Positions 26,610 through 34,818 of a stretch of DNA of 64,000 nucleotides are shown here, in pieces. A program made the position numbers and the translations under genes. Origin of the DNA: Methylomonas sp. LL1. GTDB taxonomy: Bacteria > Pseudomonadota > Gammaproteobacteria > Methylococcales > Methylomonadaceae. Positions within the stretch are counted from its first letter, which is position 1. Each line of letters begins with the position of its first letter. Where the stretch lies: the NCBI RefSeq assembly GCF_015711015.1, contig NZ_CP064653.1, forward strand, positions 2,852,001 to 2,916,000, given 5' to 3'. The notes under the pieces were generated by a model that searched no databases, was not told the DNA's origin, and saw only the letters and a program-made list of their open reading frames with translations.

Positions 26610-27761
26610 TCAATCACAATCGATAGTCACTAGCGAAATGTCGTCATGCGGAGCCACCCCATCCAGAAAAGTCGTCAAACCCAGCCCGACCTGAACCAGT
26701 CGATCATCCGCCGCCGCATCGCCCAGTATTTTCGTTAACCGGACTTCGCCGAACACCTCGCCGTCAGCCGCCGTCGCCTCGACCAAGCCATCGGTAAACA
26801 TAATGACTTGGCCCGGCATGGTCCAGGTCATGGTTTCTATCGATGCATCGAATTCGTTGTCTTTAAGAATACCCAGGGCAAGATGCCTGGAATGCCAGTC
26901 GCGGACAACGTCCCCCCCGGCAGTCATGAACAATGCGGGCGGCAGCCCGCCGTTCCATACCTGAATCGTACTCAGGTCGGGATCTATCGCGACTAAAATG
27001 GCCGCGACGAAATATCCTGGCGGCAGGATGCGATTCAAGCGGCTGTTTATGCCCCGGCATAGAATTTCCAGCGATGCATTGCTCTCGGCGAATTCAAAGA
27101 ATGCTTCAACCAACGGAATGGCATTCAACGCCGACGACAAGCCATGACCGGTCACATCGGCCAACAGCAGATACTGCCGTCCCGTTTCAGTCCGCACCAC
27201 CGACACTACATCGCCGCTGAAGGCGCCCGCCGGCATATTCAGGTGCCCTATGCCCTGATCGGCCAAATCTTGATTGCGAGTCAGTTGTCGCATCATGTAC
27301 TGAGCCAAACCGATCTCTTTTTCGGTTTTGTCTTGGTGCTGTTTCAGTGTTTGCAGCGCCTCGAACAAGGCATTTTGCATGGCCGCAATGCGTTGCATCG
27401 CTTGAATCTTGTATCTCAGGATGGACAAGTTGATGGGCTTGACGATGTAATCGTCCCCGCCTGCCTGCAAGCCCTCGATCTGATCCTCCGGACTGTCAAG
27501 CCCGCTGGTCATGATCACCGGGATCCAACGCTCCTTGGATAACTCCCTGAACTGTCTTGTAACTTCGTGACCGCTCATTCCCGGCATCATGACATCCATG
27601 ATCACCAGATCCGGCGTTTTATCCCTAAAGAGCCGAATGGCTTCCTCGCCGTTTCCAGCCGACCTGGCCTGATGTCCGGTATTTTTTAAAAAGCGTTCCA
27701 ACAAAATCCGGTTGGCGGGTTCATCGTCCACGATCAGAATCTTCAGGGAGGTGGAATTCAT
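26610..27761 (-). CDS. response regulator with PP2C-type (RsbU/SpoIIE) serine phosphatase output
   Basis: Residues 1-~122 are a receiver domain with the phosphate-accepting Asp in DLVIMDVMMPGMSGHE and the conserved Lys in YIVKPINLSIL. A helical linker (~125-165) follows, then a PP2C/SpoIIE phosphatase domain (~175-383) with the metal-binding segments GAFSGDVVSV, LLADVTGHGLSSAL and MFTDGLVEA; the last (DDISLVTIDCD) is the usual end. Such proteins dephosphorylate anti-sigma-antagonist proteins in partner-switching pathways. No STAS or anti-sigma gene is nearby. It follows the BLUF gene by 42 bp on the same strand, so light may feed into it. Ser/Thr phosphatase residues are all present. Confidence 0.92.
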   Translation of the reverse strand: MNSTSLKILIVDDEPANRILLERFLKNTGHQARSAGNGEEAIRLFRDKTPDLVIMDVMMPGMSGHEVTRQFRELSKERWIPVIMTSGLDSPEDQIEGLQAGGDDYIVKPINLSILRYKIQAMQRIAAMQNALFEALQTLKQHQDKTEKEIGLAQYMMRQLTRNQDLADQGIGHLNMPAGAFSGDVVSVVRTETGRQYLLLADVTGHGLSSALNAIPLVEAFFEFAESNASLEILCRGINSRLNRILPPGYFVAAILVAIDPDLSTIQVWNGGLPPALFMTAGGDVVRDWHSRHLALGILKDNEFDASIETMTWTMPGQVIMFTDGLVEATAADGEVFGEVRLTKILGDAAADDRLVQVGLGLTTFLDGVAPHDDISLVTIDCD

Positions 27762-27803
27762 TTCACATTAGCGCTTACGTGGATTACCGGCCATGATGAC
27801 CAT

Positions 27804-28268
27804 TCAACTATCCAGAAATCCGAGGAATGTCTCGCCGGCCTCGCCTTTCAGCGCCGAGCAAACAGCCTTAATGTCATCCAGGGAAAAGTAAAAAGGTTGA
27901 TTGCCGAGCGGACCGTTCGAGCAATCGCTCATAGCAAACCCCATTGCCCAGGTTGCAAAACATCTTTTCGGGCTATCCGTCTCAAGCACCACCGTGACGT
28001 CGGTATGGCGCGAGTCGCGCCGAATATTGGCAAATAAATTTTTTATATCGGCTTCATCGCCTTCAATCATCTGCATGATCTTTCCTGCGTGATACACCAG
28101 CAATCCGGAAATCCTATGTTGATAATTTGCGCTTTGAGCCTTATTTAAAATATTCAACAAATCGGTTTCCACAAATTCAAATGCGGAACGGCTGGTATAA
28201 ATCAATTGATGACAAGCCATGTAGATAGATTCACGCAAAATGTCGGTTATGAGTGGAGAGTTTGACAT
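27804..28268 (-). CDS. BLUF-domain blue-light photoreceptor
   Basis: The ~154-residue protein is a single BLUF domain that binds FAD and senses blue light. The chromophore residues are visible: Tyr24 (LIYTS), Asn48 (SANYQHRISG) and Gln66 (KIMQMIEG), with exactly the spacing of Tyr21, Asn45 and Gln63 of AppA. There is no output domain apart from a ~50-residue helical tail. The start may be ATG 28268 or ATG 28220; neither has a strong ribosome binding site. It lies 42 bp upstream of the response-regulator phosphatase, the most likely partner. Short BLUF proteins act by protein-protein contact. Confidence 0.9.
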   Translation of the reverse strand: MSNSPLITDILRESIYMACHQLIYTSRSAFEFVETDLLNILNKAQSANYQHRISGLLVYHAGKIMQMIEGDEADIKNLFANIRRDSRHTDVTVVLETDSPKRCFATWAMGFAMSDCSNGPLGNQPFYFSLDDIKAVCSALKGEAGETFLGFLDS

Positions 28269-28346
28269 ACCGATTAGGGCGTGTCACCAATCATTACGAG
28301 GCGGGAATCGACAGAGAAATTACGGAACGCATTGCCGAACGCGGCA

Positions 28347-28374
28347 TAAAAAAGGGGCTTTTCAGCCCCTTTTA
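28347..28374 (-). terminator. rho-independent terminator after the peroxidase gene
   Basis: A 10-bp perfect stem (AAAAGGGGCT/AGCCCCTTTT) with a 4-base loop is followed on the - strand by TTTTTTAT. It lies 13 bp after the stop of the cytochrome-c peroxidase gene. Confidence 0.9.
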
Positions 28375-28386
28375 GTTTCCGGCGGA

Positions 28387-29394
28387 TTAGTTGAATGTAC
28401 TGCCGGGCGTGCCTGGCAGGGTCGGCATGGTTTGTTTCGGGAATTCGCCGGTCAATGCATTCAGGAATGCCACGATGTCTGCGGTATCGTCGTCGGATAA
28501 ATCCTTATCCAACTGCAATTTGGCCATCAGTTTGACGGCTTTATCCAAGGTTTTGACAGAACCGTTATGGAAATACGGCGCGGTCAAAGCGATATTACGC
28601 AGGGTCGGCACCTTGAACATATGCTCGTCGCTTTCTTTCTTGGTGACTTCCGCCAGACCTTTATCCTTGCCAATGTGATACTGCGCTTCGAAATAGCCGC
28701 TAGAATGAACCGGGAATTTTTGGAACGCCCCGGGACCATTGAAAGCCGGTCCGCTATGGCAACTAGTACAACCCAATTCCACCGCTTTTTGCATGCCGCG
28801 CACCTGCTGGGCCGTCATGGCATCTTTATCGCCTTCGACATATTTGTCGTAAGGGCTGTTGGGGGTAATCAGAGTTCTTTCGTAAGCGGCAATGGCTTTG
28901 GTGGCATTGTCCTTGGTGATGGTCTCGCTGTCGCTGCCGAAGGCCAGATCGAACGCCTGACGGTAACCCTTGATGGTTTTCAAACGAGCGACTACGTCAT
29001 CCCAGCTTTTCATACCCATTTCGATCGGGTTGGTGACGGGACCGGCGGCTTGTTCTTCCAGACTGCCGGCGCGGCCGTCCCAGAACTGGACTTTATTGAA
29101 AGCGGCGTTCCAGACGGTAGGCGCGCTACGACCGCCGGTTTGGCCATTTACGCCCATCGAGTTGGGGCGATTATCTTCGCCGCCCAACATGGTGTTATGG
29201 CAGGACGCGCAAGCCACGGTACCGGTCGAAGACAAGCGGGGATCGTGATACAGCATCTTACCCAACTCCACTTTTTCCGGCGTGGTGGGATTATCGGCCG
29301 GAGCCGGTGCAGTGGTTGGCAAGGCTTCCGCCGCCATCACGGAAAGTGAACCGGTCAATGCTATCGCAGCGACCAGCATACGCAATTTAAACAT
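28387..29394 (-). CDS. di-haem cytochrome c peroxidase (CcpA/MauG family)
   Basis: The 335-residue precursor has a signal peptide (residues 1-22, ending AEA). Two haem-binding CXXCH motifs are present: CASCH at 62-66 and CTSCH near 209. Family segments include LGKMLYHDPRLSSTGTVACASC, WNAAFNKVQFWDGRA, GPVTNPIEMG and VPTLRNIALTAPYFHNGSV, where the Met/His region serves the high-potential haem. Such periplasmic enzymes reduce hydrogen peroxide with electrons from cytochromes; the related MauG modifies proteins, and the choice is not settled by eye. A strong GGAGG ribosome binding site precedes the ATG, and a terminator follows. Single gene. Confidence 0.92.
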   Translation of the reverse strand: MFKLRMLVAAIALTGSLSVMAAEALPTTAPAPADNPTTPEKVELGKMLYHDPRLSSTGTVACASCHNTMLGGEDNRPNSMGVNGQTGGRSAPTVWNAAFNKVQFWDGRAGSLEEQAAGPVTNPIEMGMKSWDDVVARLKTIKGYRQAFDLAFGSDSETITKDNATKAIAAYERTLITPNSPYDKYVEGDKDAMTAQQVRGMQKAVELGCTSCHSGPAFNGPGAFQKFPVHSSGYFEAQYHIGKDKGLAEVTKKESDEHMFKVPTLRNIALTAPYFHNGSVKTLDKAVKLMAKLQLDKDLSDDDTADIVAFLNALTGEFPKQTMPTLPGTPGSTFN

Positions 29395-29642
29395 GTCATC
29401 CTCCGAAGTTGTTATTATTAGTAACGAGCTTGAATTGTAAGGTAAAGCTAGTCGTCAGGTAAATTTTATTACGCGGGAACTAATTCGTTTACCTAGCATC
29501 CACCGTTAGCATTTTTTTGATGCACTCATAAAAAGCACAACCGATTCCGGCGCTGATATGGCCGGACGAGTTGCGAAAAGGCATTTGCGGCCTGTCCCAC
29601 CATGCGTCGAATCCTACCTATCGTTTCAACCCAGGGGGAGTC

Positions 29643-29978
29643 ATGAACAAGCTAACACTTTTAACCGGTAGCCTATTATTATTGTTCGGCAGTGCCGTAT
29701 TGGCCGAACCGCATGCGGACGCTGCCTTGACTCATGCCAAGGAAGCCGTGGAACACGGTAAGGCCGGTCACTCGGTGGTACTGGTGGAACACGCGGAAAC
29801 CGCGCTGGATCACGCTCAAAAAGCCGCCGAAGCTGCCAAGGGCGACGCCAAGCACCATATGCACGAAGCAGTCACTTCGCTGAAGGAAGCCATCGAACAC
29901 GGTAAGCTGGAACATGCCGACAAGGCTACTCATTCGGCCGAAGACGCGGTAGAGCACCTGAAAGCAGGCAATAAATAA
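29643..29978 (+). CDS. SmbP-like small metal-binding protein
   Basis: The 111-residue precursor has a signal peptide (residues 1-20, ending VLA). It then has a helical repeat rich in His, Ala, Glu and Lys (HADAALTHAKEAVEHGKAGH, HAETALDHAQKAAEAA, HHMHEAVTSLKEAIEHGK). This is the pattern of SmbP, a periplasmic copper-binding four-helix protein of Nitrosomonas europaea. In a copper-dependent methanotroph it could buffer copper. The start is at 29643 after GGGGGAG; the longer open frame from 29571 would destroy the signal peptide. A strong terminator follows. Confidence 0.87.
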   Translation: MNKLTLLTGSLLLLFGSAVLAEPHADAALTHAKEAVEHGKAGHSVVLVEHAETALDHAQKAAEAAKGDAKHHMHEAVTSLKEAIEHGKLEHADKATHSAEDAVEHLKAGNK

Positions 29979-29991
29979 TTGTCTAATTAAC

Positions 29992-30031
29992 AAAAACGGG
30001 CTGAGGCTTGGTTAAGCATCAGCCCGTTTTT
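29992..30031 (+). terminator. rho-independent terminator after the smbP-like gene
   Basis: The 13-bp stem AAAAACGGGCTGA/TCAGCCCGTTTTT encloses a 14-base loop and its second arm ends in a run of five T on the + strand. It lies 13 bp after the stop codon. Confidence 0.88.
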
Positions 30032-30101
30032 GCACCATCTCGCCCAAGGCCACGGCTAATCGGGCATCGGATTAGGATCTCGCTACAAATAGCGCCCCCT
30101 T

Positions 30102-31379
30102 CTACGGCTTGCCAAGCGCCAACCTTGCATAACTCCAACCATAGTATGCAATATAGACATAACATAACGCCGGGATAAAGAAGGCATGCTGTATGCCTAA
30201 ACGGTCGGCAAATGCGCCTTGTATCACGGGCAAAACCGCTCCTCCGACAATGGCCGCGCACAAAATACCCGAGCCTTGGCCGGTATGCCGGCCCAGACCA
30301 CCGACCGCCAGCGAAAAAATGGTGGGGAACATGATCGAATTGCATAAACCGACCGCCAGTATGCTCCACATAGCCAGCTGGCCGCTGCCGAGCATGGTCA
30401 GCACCACCAACGATGCCGCGCTAACGGCGTTAAACGCCAAGGCCTTTGCCGGGCGAACCTTTTGCATCACCAGCGAACCGGCGAATCGGCCCAGCATGGC
30501 TCCGCCCCAATAAAACGACACATATTTGCCGGCATCCTGCTCGGCCAGTCCGGCGATGGCCGGCTCGCCGAGGAAATTGACCAAAAAACTGCCGATGGAT
30601 ACTTCACCACCGACATAGACAAAAATCGCCACCGCACCCAGTACCAGATGCGGATAATGCCAAGCGCTGCCTCTATCCTGTTCGGCATTTATTGCGGTTT
30701 CCCGCGTTTCCGGATTGATTTTCGGCAGTTTCAGCAGCGCAAACACCGCCGCCATCAAAAACAACACCGCCGCCAAAAACAAATAGGGATTCTGCACCGC
30801 CGCCGCTTCCGCCGCCTGATATGCCGACAATGCTTCGGGATTCAGCAGCTTGAGTTCATCTACACTTTTCACCGCCGTGGACAGTATCAACAGCGCCCCG
30901 AAATACGGCGCCAGCGTGGTGCCCAGCGAATTGAAGGCCTGGGTCAGCGTCAACCGGCTGGATGCGGTTTCCGGGGCGCCGAGTACGGTCACATAGGGAT
31001 TGGCGGCTACCTGTAATAGAGTAATGCCGGAAGCCAGCACGAAAAACGCCGTCAGAAACAGCGGATAGGAATGTAGGCCAGCAGACGGATAAAACAGCAG
31101 GCAGCCGCAACCCGCTATCGCCAAACCAACGACAATACCGCCCTTGTAACCAATCTTCTCGACCAGATAGCCGCTGGGTAGCGACACCACGAAATAGGCG
31201 GTGAAGAAACAAAATTGAATCAACATCGCCTGGGTATAGCTCAAGGTAAATACCGCTTTCAGATGCGGAATCAAAATGTCGTTCAGACAGGTGATAAAAC
31301 CCCAGATGAAAAACAGCGAGGTAAGAATGGTCAACGAGCCCAAGTAATACTGTTGACCGGCATCATTTCGATAAACCAT
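30102..31379 (-). CDS. sugar:proton symporter, FucP/GluP family (MFS)
   Basis: This 425-residue protein has 12 membrane segments of the major facilitator superfamily. The FucP-subfamily features are clear: [20 protein letters not shown] in helix 1, [17 protein letters not shown], and [32 protein letters not shown] in helices 4-5. It takes up fucose, glucose or galactose with protons; specificity cannot be read. It follows the GH3 beta-glucosidase gene after 19 bp, so the two form a unit that would hydrolyse a beta-glucoside outside the inner membrane and import the monosaccharide. Confidence 0.92.
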   Translation of the reverse strand: MVYRNDAGQQYYLGSLTILTSLFFIWGFITCLNDILIPHLKAVFTLSYTQAMLIQFCFFTAYFVVSLPSGYLVEKIGYKGGIVVGLAIAGCGCLLFYPSAGLHSYPLFLTAFFVLASGITLLQVAANPYVTVLGAPETASSRLTLTQAFNSLGTTLAPYFGALLILSTAVKSVDELKLLNPEALSAYQAAEAAAVQNPYLFLAAVLFLMAAVFALLKLPKINPETRETAINAEQDRGSAWHYPHLVLGAVAIFVYVGGEVSIGSFLVNFLGEPAIAGLAEQDAGKYVSFYWGGAMLGRFAGSLVMQKVRPAKALAFNAVSAASLVVLTMLGSGQLAMWSILAVGLCNSIMFPTIFSLAVGGLGRHTGQGSGILCAAIVGGAVLPVIQGAFADRLGIQHAFFIPALCYVYIAYYGWSYARLALGKP

Positions 31380-31398
31380 AACTTACCTCGCAATCGGT

Positions 31399-33648
31399 TT
31401 AATTTGGCATGACATTGAAAGGAACGCTCTCGTTACCCACCATCACCTTGAACTCGCCCGGCTCCACGATACGCTTCATGTCCAGCCCGATGAACGACAT
31501 GTCTTGCGCCGTCAACGTGAAGTGCAGAGTTTCCTGTTGACCGGGTTTAAGTTCAACCTTCTTAAAGGCCTTCAGTTGCTTGACCGGACGTGTCACCGAG
31601 GCGGCCACATCGTTCAAATACACCAGCACGGCTTCCTTGCCGGTTAAAGTCCCGCTATTTTTGAGGTTGACGCTGACTTCGACGGATTCGCCCAAGGCGA
31701 TTTTGTCCTTATTCAAACGTAAACCGCTGGTTTCGAATGACGTGTAACTCAAGCCGTGGCCGAACGTATATAAGGGCCGATATTGATTGCTTTCAAAAGC
31801 CTCGATCGGTTTATGGTCGTACAGGGTCACATCGTTGCTGTTGCGCGGATAGGAAATCGGCAATTTGCCGCTGGGATTGACGTCGCCGAACAAAATGTCC
31901 GCCATCGCTAAACCGCCTTCCATGCCCGGCAAAAAGCCCAACACCACCGCATTAGCCTTGTCGGCGATTTCGGTGATGATGCGTGGCCGACCGCCGAAAG
32001 TGACCAGCACCACCGGTTTGCCGATCTCGAATAGCGCTCTGGCCAATTGCAGTTGGACCGGGTCAAGATTCAGTGACTCGATATTGCCCATGGTTTCGGT
32101 ATAGGGTTTTTCGCCCAAGGCCAAAACCACCAGGTCGTGGTTGCGGGCTTCCGTTACCGCCTGTTCGATGTTGATTTCTTCGTTAAAGGATTTTCCACCG
32201 ACATAAGTCACCTTGCCGCTGGTTTTTTGCCGGATGGCGTCCAGCAAGGTCAATTTGTCTTTTGGATACAACTGTTCGCTGTCGCCCTGCCAGGTAATAG
32301 TCCAACCGCCATTCATCACGTTTAGGGTATTGGCGACCGGCCCGGTCACCAGGATGCTGGCTTTTTTGCTTAACGGCAGGATGCGATTATCGTTCTTGGC
32401 CAACACGATCGCCTCGCGCGCCGCCTGTTTATTGACCTCGACCGCGGCCTCGGTAACGAAATTACCGGCTACCGGCAAGTCCGGCTCGCGGCGTTCAAAC
32501 AAACCGCTCTGATATTTGACCCGTAGAATCCGAGCCACCGCCTCGTCGATCCGCGTCATCGGCACTTCGCCGCTTTTGACCAAATCCAACAGTAGATCGT
32601 AAAACGAAAAATTAAACGGCACCATGCTCATATCGACGCCGGCCATCACCGCGATTTTTACCGCCTCGCGCGGCGATGCGGCCAATTTATCGCGGCTATA
32701 CAGGCGGATGATGTCTTCCCAATCCGATACCGTAAAGCCCCTGAATCCCATTTCTCCACGCAGGATTTCGGTCAGGTAGTGATAATTGGCATGACCGGGA
32801 ATGCCGTCGACTTCGGCGGAATTGATCATCACCGTCGGCGCGCCGGCCATGACACCGGCCTCAAAGCTAGGCAAAAAATACTCACGCAGCGCCCGCTCGC
32901 CGATCCAGGCCGGGGTACGGTCCTTACCGTTCAACGGATAGCTGTAGCCGACATAATGTTTCAGGCAAGTCGGTGCCTTGTCGGCGGCGGAAAAATCGCC
33001 GCCCTGATGGCCTTGAATATAGGCACTGCCCATCGCGCTAGCCAAATGCACGTCCTCGCCGTAAGTTTCCCACAGTCGCGGCCACAGCGGTTGGCGACCG
33101 ATGTCCATCACCGGCGAGAAATTCCAATCCAAGCCGGAGGCTTTGACTTCGCGGGCGGTGATTTCGCCTTCCTTAAACGACAACTCGGTATTGAAGGTCG
33201 CCGCCATGCTGATCGCTTGCGGAAACAACACCGAATTTTGGGTATAAGTCGCGCCGTGAATCGCATCGATACCGTATATCACCGGGATTTTCAGCCGGCT
33301 TTTGGCGGCCGTTTCGCGGACCGCTTGCGTCATCCGCCGCCATTTTTCAATCGGCTGGGCCTTGTTGTTGGGCGTGGTCGGTGTGTTAAGTATCGAGCCG
33401 ACATGATGATTTAGTATCGCATCGTCCAGCTTGGCCGAGTCGATCGGATTTTCCGCATCCTGGCCGTTTTCAACTGAAATCACGCTAAAGTCGATCTGGG
33501 TCATCTGCCCGATTTTTTCCTCCAGCGTCATTTGCGCCAGCAGAGACTGGACTTGGTTTTCAATGGTCTGGTTTGCTTCTAGTGCACTCACGGCAGACTC
33601 CGACATCATAAACAGGGAAAGGATTAGAAAATGAGCTTTTGTGTTCAA
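31399..33648 (-). CDS. bglX: beta-glucosidase, glycoside hydrolase family 3 (BglX-like)
   Basis: The 749-residue precursor has a signal peptide (residues 1-~23), so the enzyme is periplasmic or secreted. The N-terminal (beta/alpha)8 barrel holds the catalytic nucleophile in FTVSDWEDIIRLY (Asp of SDW). The second domain has GPVANTLNVMNGGWTITWQGD and the fibronectin-type C-terminal domain (LYTFGHGLSYTSFETSGLRL onwards) ends near residue 745. Length and order match BglX (765). It is upstream of the sugar symporter in the same operon. A hairpin lies about 30 bp upstream of the start. Confidence 0.95.
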   Translation of the reverse strand: MNTKAHFLILSLFMMSESAVSALEANQTIENQVQSLLAQMTLEEKIGQMTQIDFSVISVENGQDAENPIDSAKLDDAILNHHVGSILNTPTTPNNKAQPIEKWRRMTQAVRETAAKSRLKIPVIYGIDAIHGATYTQNSVLFPQAISMAATFNTELSFKEGEITAREVKASGLDWNFSPVMDIGRQPLWPRLWETYGEDVHLASAMGSAYIQGHQGGDFSAADKAPTCLKHYVGYSYPLNGKDRTPAWIGERALREYFLPSFEAGVMAGAPTVMINSAEVDGIPGHANYHYLTEILRGEMGFRGFTVSDWEDIIRLYSRDKLAASPREAVKIAVMAGVDMSMVPFNFSFYDLLLDLVKSGEVPMTRIDEAVARILRVKYQSGLFERREPDLPVAGNFVTEAAVEVNKQAAREAIVLAKNDNRILPLSKKASILVTGPVANTLNVMNGGWTITWQGDSEQLYPKDKLTLLDAIRQKTSGKVTYVGGKSFNEEINIEQAVTEARNHDLVVLALGEKPYTETMGNIESLNLDPVQLQLARALFEIGKPVVLVTFGGRPRIITEIADKANAVVLGFLPGMEGGLAMADILFGDVNPSGKLPISYPRNSNDVTLYDHKPIEAFESNQYRPLYTFGHGLSYTSFETSGLRLNKDKIALGESVEVSVNLKNSGTLTGKEAVLVYLNDVAASVTRPVKQLKAFKKVELKPGQQETLHFTLTAQDMSFIGLDMKRIVEPGEFKVMVGNESVPFNVMPN

Positions 33649-33679
33649 GGCGTTTGGCTTAGGTATAAAAGTAGTGCCG

Positions 33680-33720
33680 ATCCCCCGATTTGTAAGCGGC
33701 GCTCCGATGAATCGGGGGAT
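33680..33720. repeat. 11-bp perfect inverted repeat upstream of bglX
   Basis: ATCCCCCGATT (33680-33690) and AATCGGGGGAT (33710-33720) pair perfectly around a 19-base spacer. There is no T-run, so it is not a standard terminator; it may be an operator of the beta-glucosidase operon or a dispersed palindrome. Confidence 0.5.
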
Positions 33721-33902
33721 AATTGGTAGTTAAGAGTAACTGGTTTTCGATTCGGATCGCCGTAATTTTTGCGCGGCCCAGAATCTACTCAAAAGCCGCG
33801 ACGAGCACCGCCGGATGATTAGGGCAAAGCCTGAAGTGTAACCAAGCGAATCGGTACGGCCAAAATTCGCTTGCTGTTAGACATCAACCGGGAAGGCAGT
33901 TC

Positions 33903-34619
33903 TCAAAACTGGGCATCATGAAATACGTTTTGCACATCATCCAATTCGTTCAACAAATCCAAGAACTTTTCAAACAGCACCACATCTTCGCCGCTAATCT
34001 GGGTAGCGCTTTTCGGCAAAAATTGAATCTCGTCCACCTCGAAGTCGATCTCGCCCAATAAATCGTTCAAGGCTTGCTTAGCCTTGAAATAATCGGCCTG
34101 CGGCGTGAACACGGTGATTTTACCGTCTTCGCTTTCGACGTCACTGACATCCACATCCGCCGCCAATAAGGCTTCAAGCACGGCGTCCTCGTCATCATGC
34201 TTGAACGCCAGAATAGCGGAATGATCGAACATGTGACTGACGGTACCCTGTGTGCCGATTTTGCATTTGGTTTTGGTGAAACACAGGCGCACATCGCCGA
34301 AAGTCCGGTTCGGATTGTCGGTCAGGCAATCGACGATCACCATGCAACCGCCGGGGCCGAAGCCCTCATAGCGGGCCGGGGCAAAATCTTCGCCGCCGCC
34401 GCCCTTGGCCTTATCGATGGCTTTTTCGATCACATGGGAGGGCACCTGGTCCTTCTTGGCTCGATCGATCAATCCCCGTAATGCCAGGTTTCCGGATGGG
34501 TCTATCCCCCCGGCTTTGGCAGCCATATAGATCTCACGGCCATACTTGCTGTAAACCTTGGTTTTAGCATCGGCCGTTTTGGCCATGGACACTTTACGGT
34601 TTTGATAGGCTCTACCCAT
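33903..34619 (-). CDS. yeeN: YebC/PmpR-family protein (YeeN type)
   Basis: This 238-residue cytoplasmic protein belongs to the YebC/TACO1 family. The start, [31 protein letters not shown], is the variant found in YeeN rather than the MAGHSKW of YebC. Other family segments are [39 protein letters not shown] and VSHMFDHSA. YebC-family proteins help ribosomes through polyproline stretches and some are reported as DNA-binding regulators. It is a single gene with no obvious operon. Confidence 0.93.
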   Translation of the reverse strand: MGRAYQNRKVSMAKTADAKTKVYSKYGREIYMAAKAGGIDPSGNLALRGLIDRAKKDQVPSHVIEKAIDKAKGGGGEDFAPARYEGFGPGGCMVIVDCLTDNPNRTFGDVRLCFTKTKCKIGTQGTVSHMFDHSAILAFKHDDEDAVLEALLAADVDVSDVESEDGKITVFTPQADYFKAKQALNDLLGEIDFEVDEIQFLPKSATQISGEDVVLFEKFLDLLNELDDVQNVFHDAQF

Positions 34620-34818
34620 GGGTTTGTTGCTCCATTAACAACGAAGAAAAATCGGGAAATTCTACAGATAAGTTTTTTTAGAGGGAATCACAAGTTGCGT
34701 TATTAAGTCCATTGTTAGAAGCCTTTACCCTGCACATTTAAAAAAATTAAACCATTTTGATAAAACCATGGTAATCCGTCACCTGAATAGGGGGACAAAC
34801 CAACCGCTACTTTTGTGG

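Noticed and set aside
33649..33902. Terminator between the YebC-family gene and bglX
   Set aside because: The strong inverted repeat there has a 19-base spacer and no T-run on either strand, so it is listed as a repeat, not as a terminator.
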